From positions 1 through 6,329 of the forward strand of contig CANRCY010000086.1 in assembly GCA_947629225.1 (NCBI GenBank): a stretch of 6,329 bases of DNA. The letters are read 5' to 3'. Position numbers and translations under genes: made by a program. Below are positions 6,004-6,329 of the stretch, one piece after another (position 1 is the first letter of the stretch; each line of letters starts with the position of its first letter). The notes beneath the pieces are model-generated. The model saw only the letters and a list, made by a program, of their open reading frames with translations, searched no databases and was not told the origin of the DNA. The stretch comes from an uncultured Clostridia bacterium (GTDB lineage Bacteria; Bacillota; Clostridia; Christensenellales; Borkfalkiaceae).

Positions 6004-6032
6004 ATTGTATCATACCGCGGGAGAAAAGTCAA
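6004..6032 (-). promoter_or_regulatory. Sigma-A promoter with extended -10 for the PepV-type peptidase
   Basis: On the minus strand, TTGACT (6032-6027), a 17-base spacer, then TACAAT (6009-6004), with TGA directly before the -10 giving an extended -10. The expected start near 5997 leaves a short leader of about 20 nt containing the SD AAGGAG. No operator-like palindrome is seen around it, so expression is probably constitutive. Confidence 0.85.
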
Positions 6033-6161
6033 TACTTCCCAAAACGCGAAACGCAAAAAAAACGGCAAGCGGGAAGAGAAAAAAAGAGGGGAAGCGCAAA
6101 ACGTTCATTAAAGTGTGCGAATGCGGGGCTCCCGCTTTCCGACCCGTTCCGATCCATGCGG

Positions 6162-6194
6162 CGCGCCCCCCGCGGCAGAGGCGCGGGGGGCGCG
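6162..6194. other. Perfect 13-bp GC hairpin downstream of the partial minus-strand gene
   Basis: CGCGCCCCCCGCG (6162-6174) is perfectly complementary to CGCGGGGGGCGCG (6182-6194) around a 7-base loop. Read on the minus strand it lies 35 bases past the stop at 6230, in the place of a terminator, but no U-run follows it there. On the plus strand a seven-T run occurs only after a 10-base gap (6205-6211). It could be an atypical or factor-assisted terminator or a 3'-end stabiliser. The rest of 6033-6229 holds purine-rich, featureless sequence apart from this. Confidence 0.55.
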
Positions 6195-6229
6195 GGAAGG
6201 GCGATTTTTTTCGGGCAGACGCGATCGGG

Positions 6230-6329
6230 TCACGCGCCCAGAAGGGCTTTCATCTTTTCGACGGCGGCAGTGCGGTTGTCGCTCTCCGTCTTTTCGTAGA
6301 TCGAGGAGATGTAGTTGCGCGAAGTGCCG
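6230..6329 (-). CDS. Unidentified protein, C-terminal 32 residues only
   Basis: The minus strand reads GTSRNYISSIYEKTESDNRT then AAVEKMKALLGA and stops at TGA (complement of 6230-6232). The start lies beyond the window. Codon use (ATC for both Ile, GC-rich third positions) matches the peptidase gene. The SRNYISSIYEK segment resembles the recognition helix of a helix-turn-helix protein, and NRTAAVEKMKALL is vaguely like a LuxR-type C-terminus. However, the spacing between the two does not fit the LuxR domain, so no family is assigned. Confidence 0.6.
   Translation of the reverse strand, partial: GTSRNYISSIYEKTESDNRTAAVEKMKALLGA

Noticed and set aside
6230..6329. LuxR-type response-regulator C-terminus
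   Set aside because: The distance between the SRN helix and the IYEK/NRTAAV part is about four residues too short for a LuxR helix-turn-helix, and 32 residues are too few to decide.

Overview
The window looks like a metagenome-type contig from a moderately GC-rich Gram-positive bacterium of the Clostridia. The basis is strong Shine-Dalgarno (SD) sites on several genes, near-consensus sigma-A promoters, a PepV-type dipeptidase, and GC-rich modular intergenic repeats of a kind common in gut Clostridia genomes. The family-level assignment is inference. The left 789 bases probably do not belong to the same genome as the rest.

Region 1 (1-789, minus strand) is an internal piece of atpA, the F1 ATP synthase alpha subunit. 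Its N-terminal end stops abruptly at about 785-790. There it meets the 3' part of an unrelated, acidic, beta-strand-like protein on the plus strand (790-1266). Both genes lose their 5' ends at the same point. Codon choice also flips: 20 of 26 Ile codons are ATA in the atpA piece, against none in the six Ile codons just right of the junction and none of 16 in the ABC ATPase. A chimeric assembly or a rearrangement breakpoint explains this best.

Region 2 (about 1290-4684, plus strand) is a self-contained exporter cassette. A near-perfect extended -10 promoter overlaps a 34-bp palindrome, the probable operator of the TetR-family regulator that follows. Next come a 142-residue membrane protein of unrecognised family, a DrrA-like ABC ATPase and an ABC-2 permease, closed by a strong bidirectional terminator. 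The likely logic is that ligand binding releases the regulator, and the ABC pair then exports the ligand or a related compound; the substrate cannot be read from the sequence. Repeat-like DNA lies directly upstream of both ABC genes, and neither has a recognisable Shine-Dalgarno site.

Region 3 (4694-6032, minus strand) is a monocistronic M20A metallopeptidase gene, a PepV-type dipeptidase, with its own extended -10 promoter and a good ribosome binding site. It converges on the exporter cassette.

Region 4 (6033-6329) holds an intergenic stretch with a perfect 13-bp GC hairpin and the last 32 codons of another minus-strand gene of unknown identity. I see no RNA genes, CRISPR arrays, transposase genes or origins. 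The exporter cassette is a familiar architecture. Its least explained parts are the small membrane protein, the leader hairpin and the repeat insertions.
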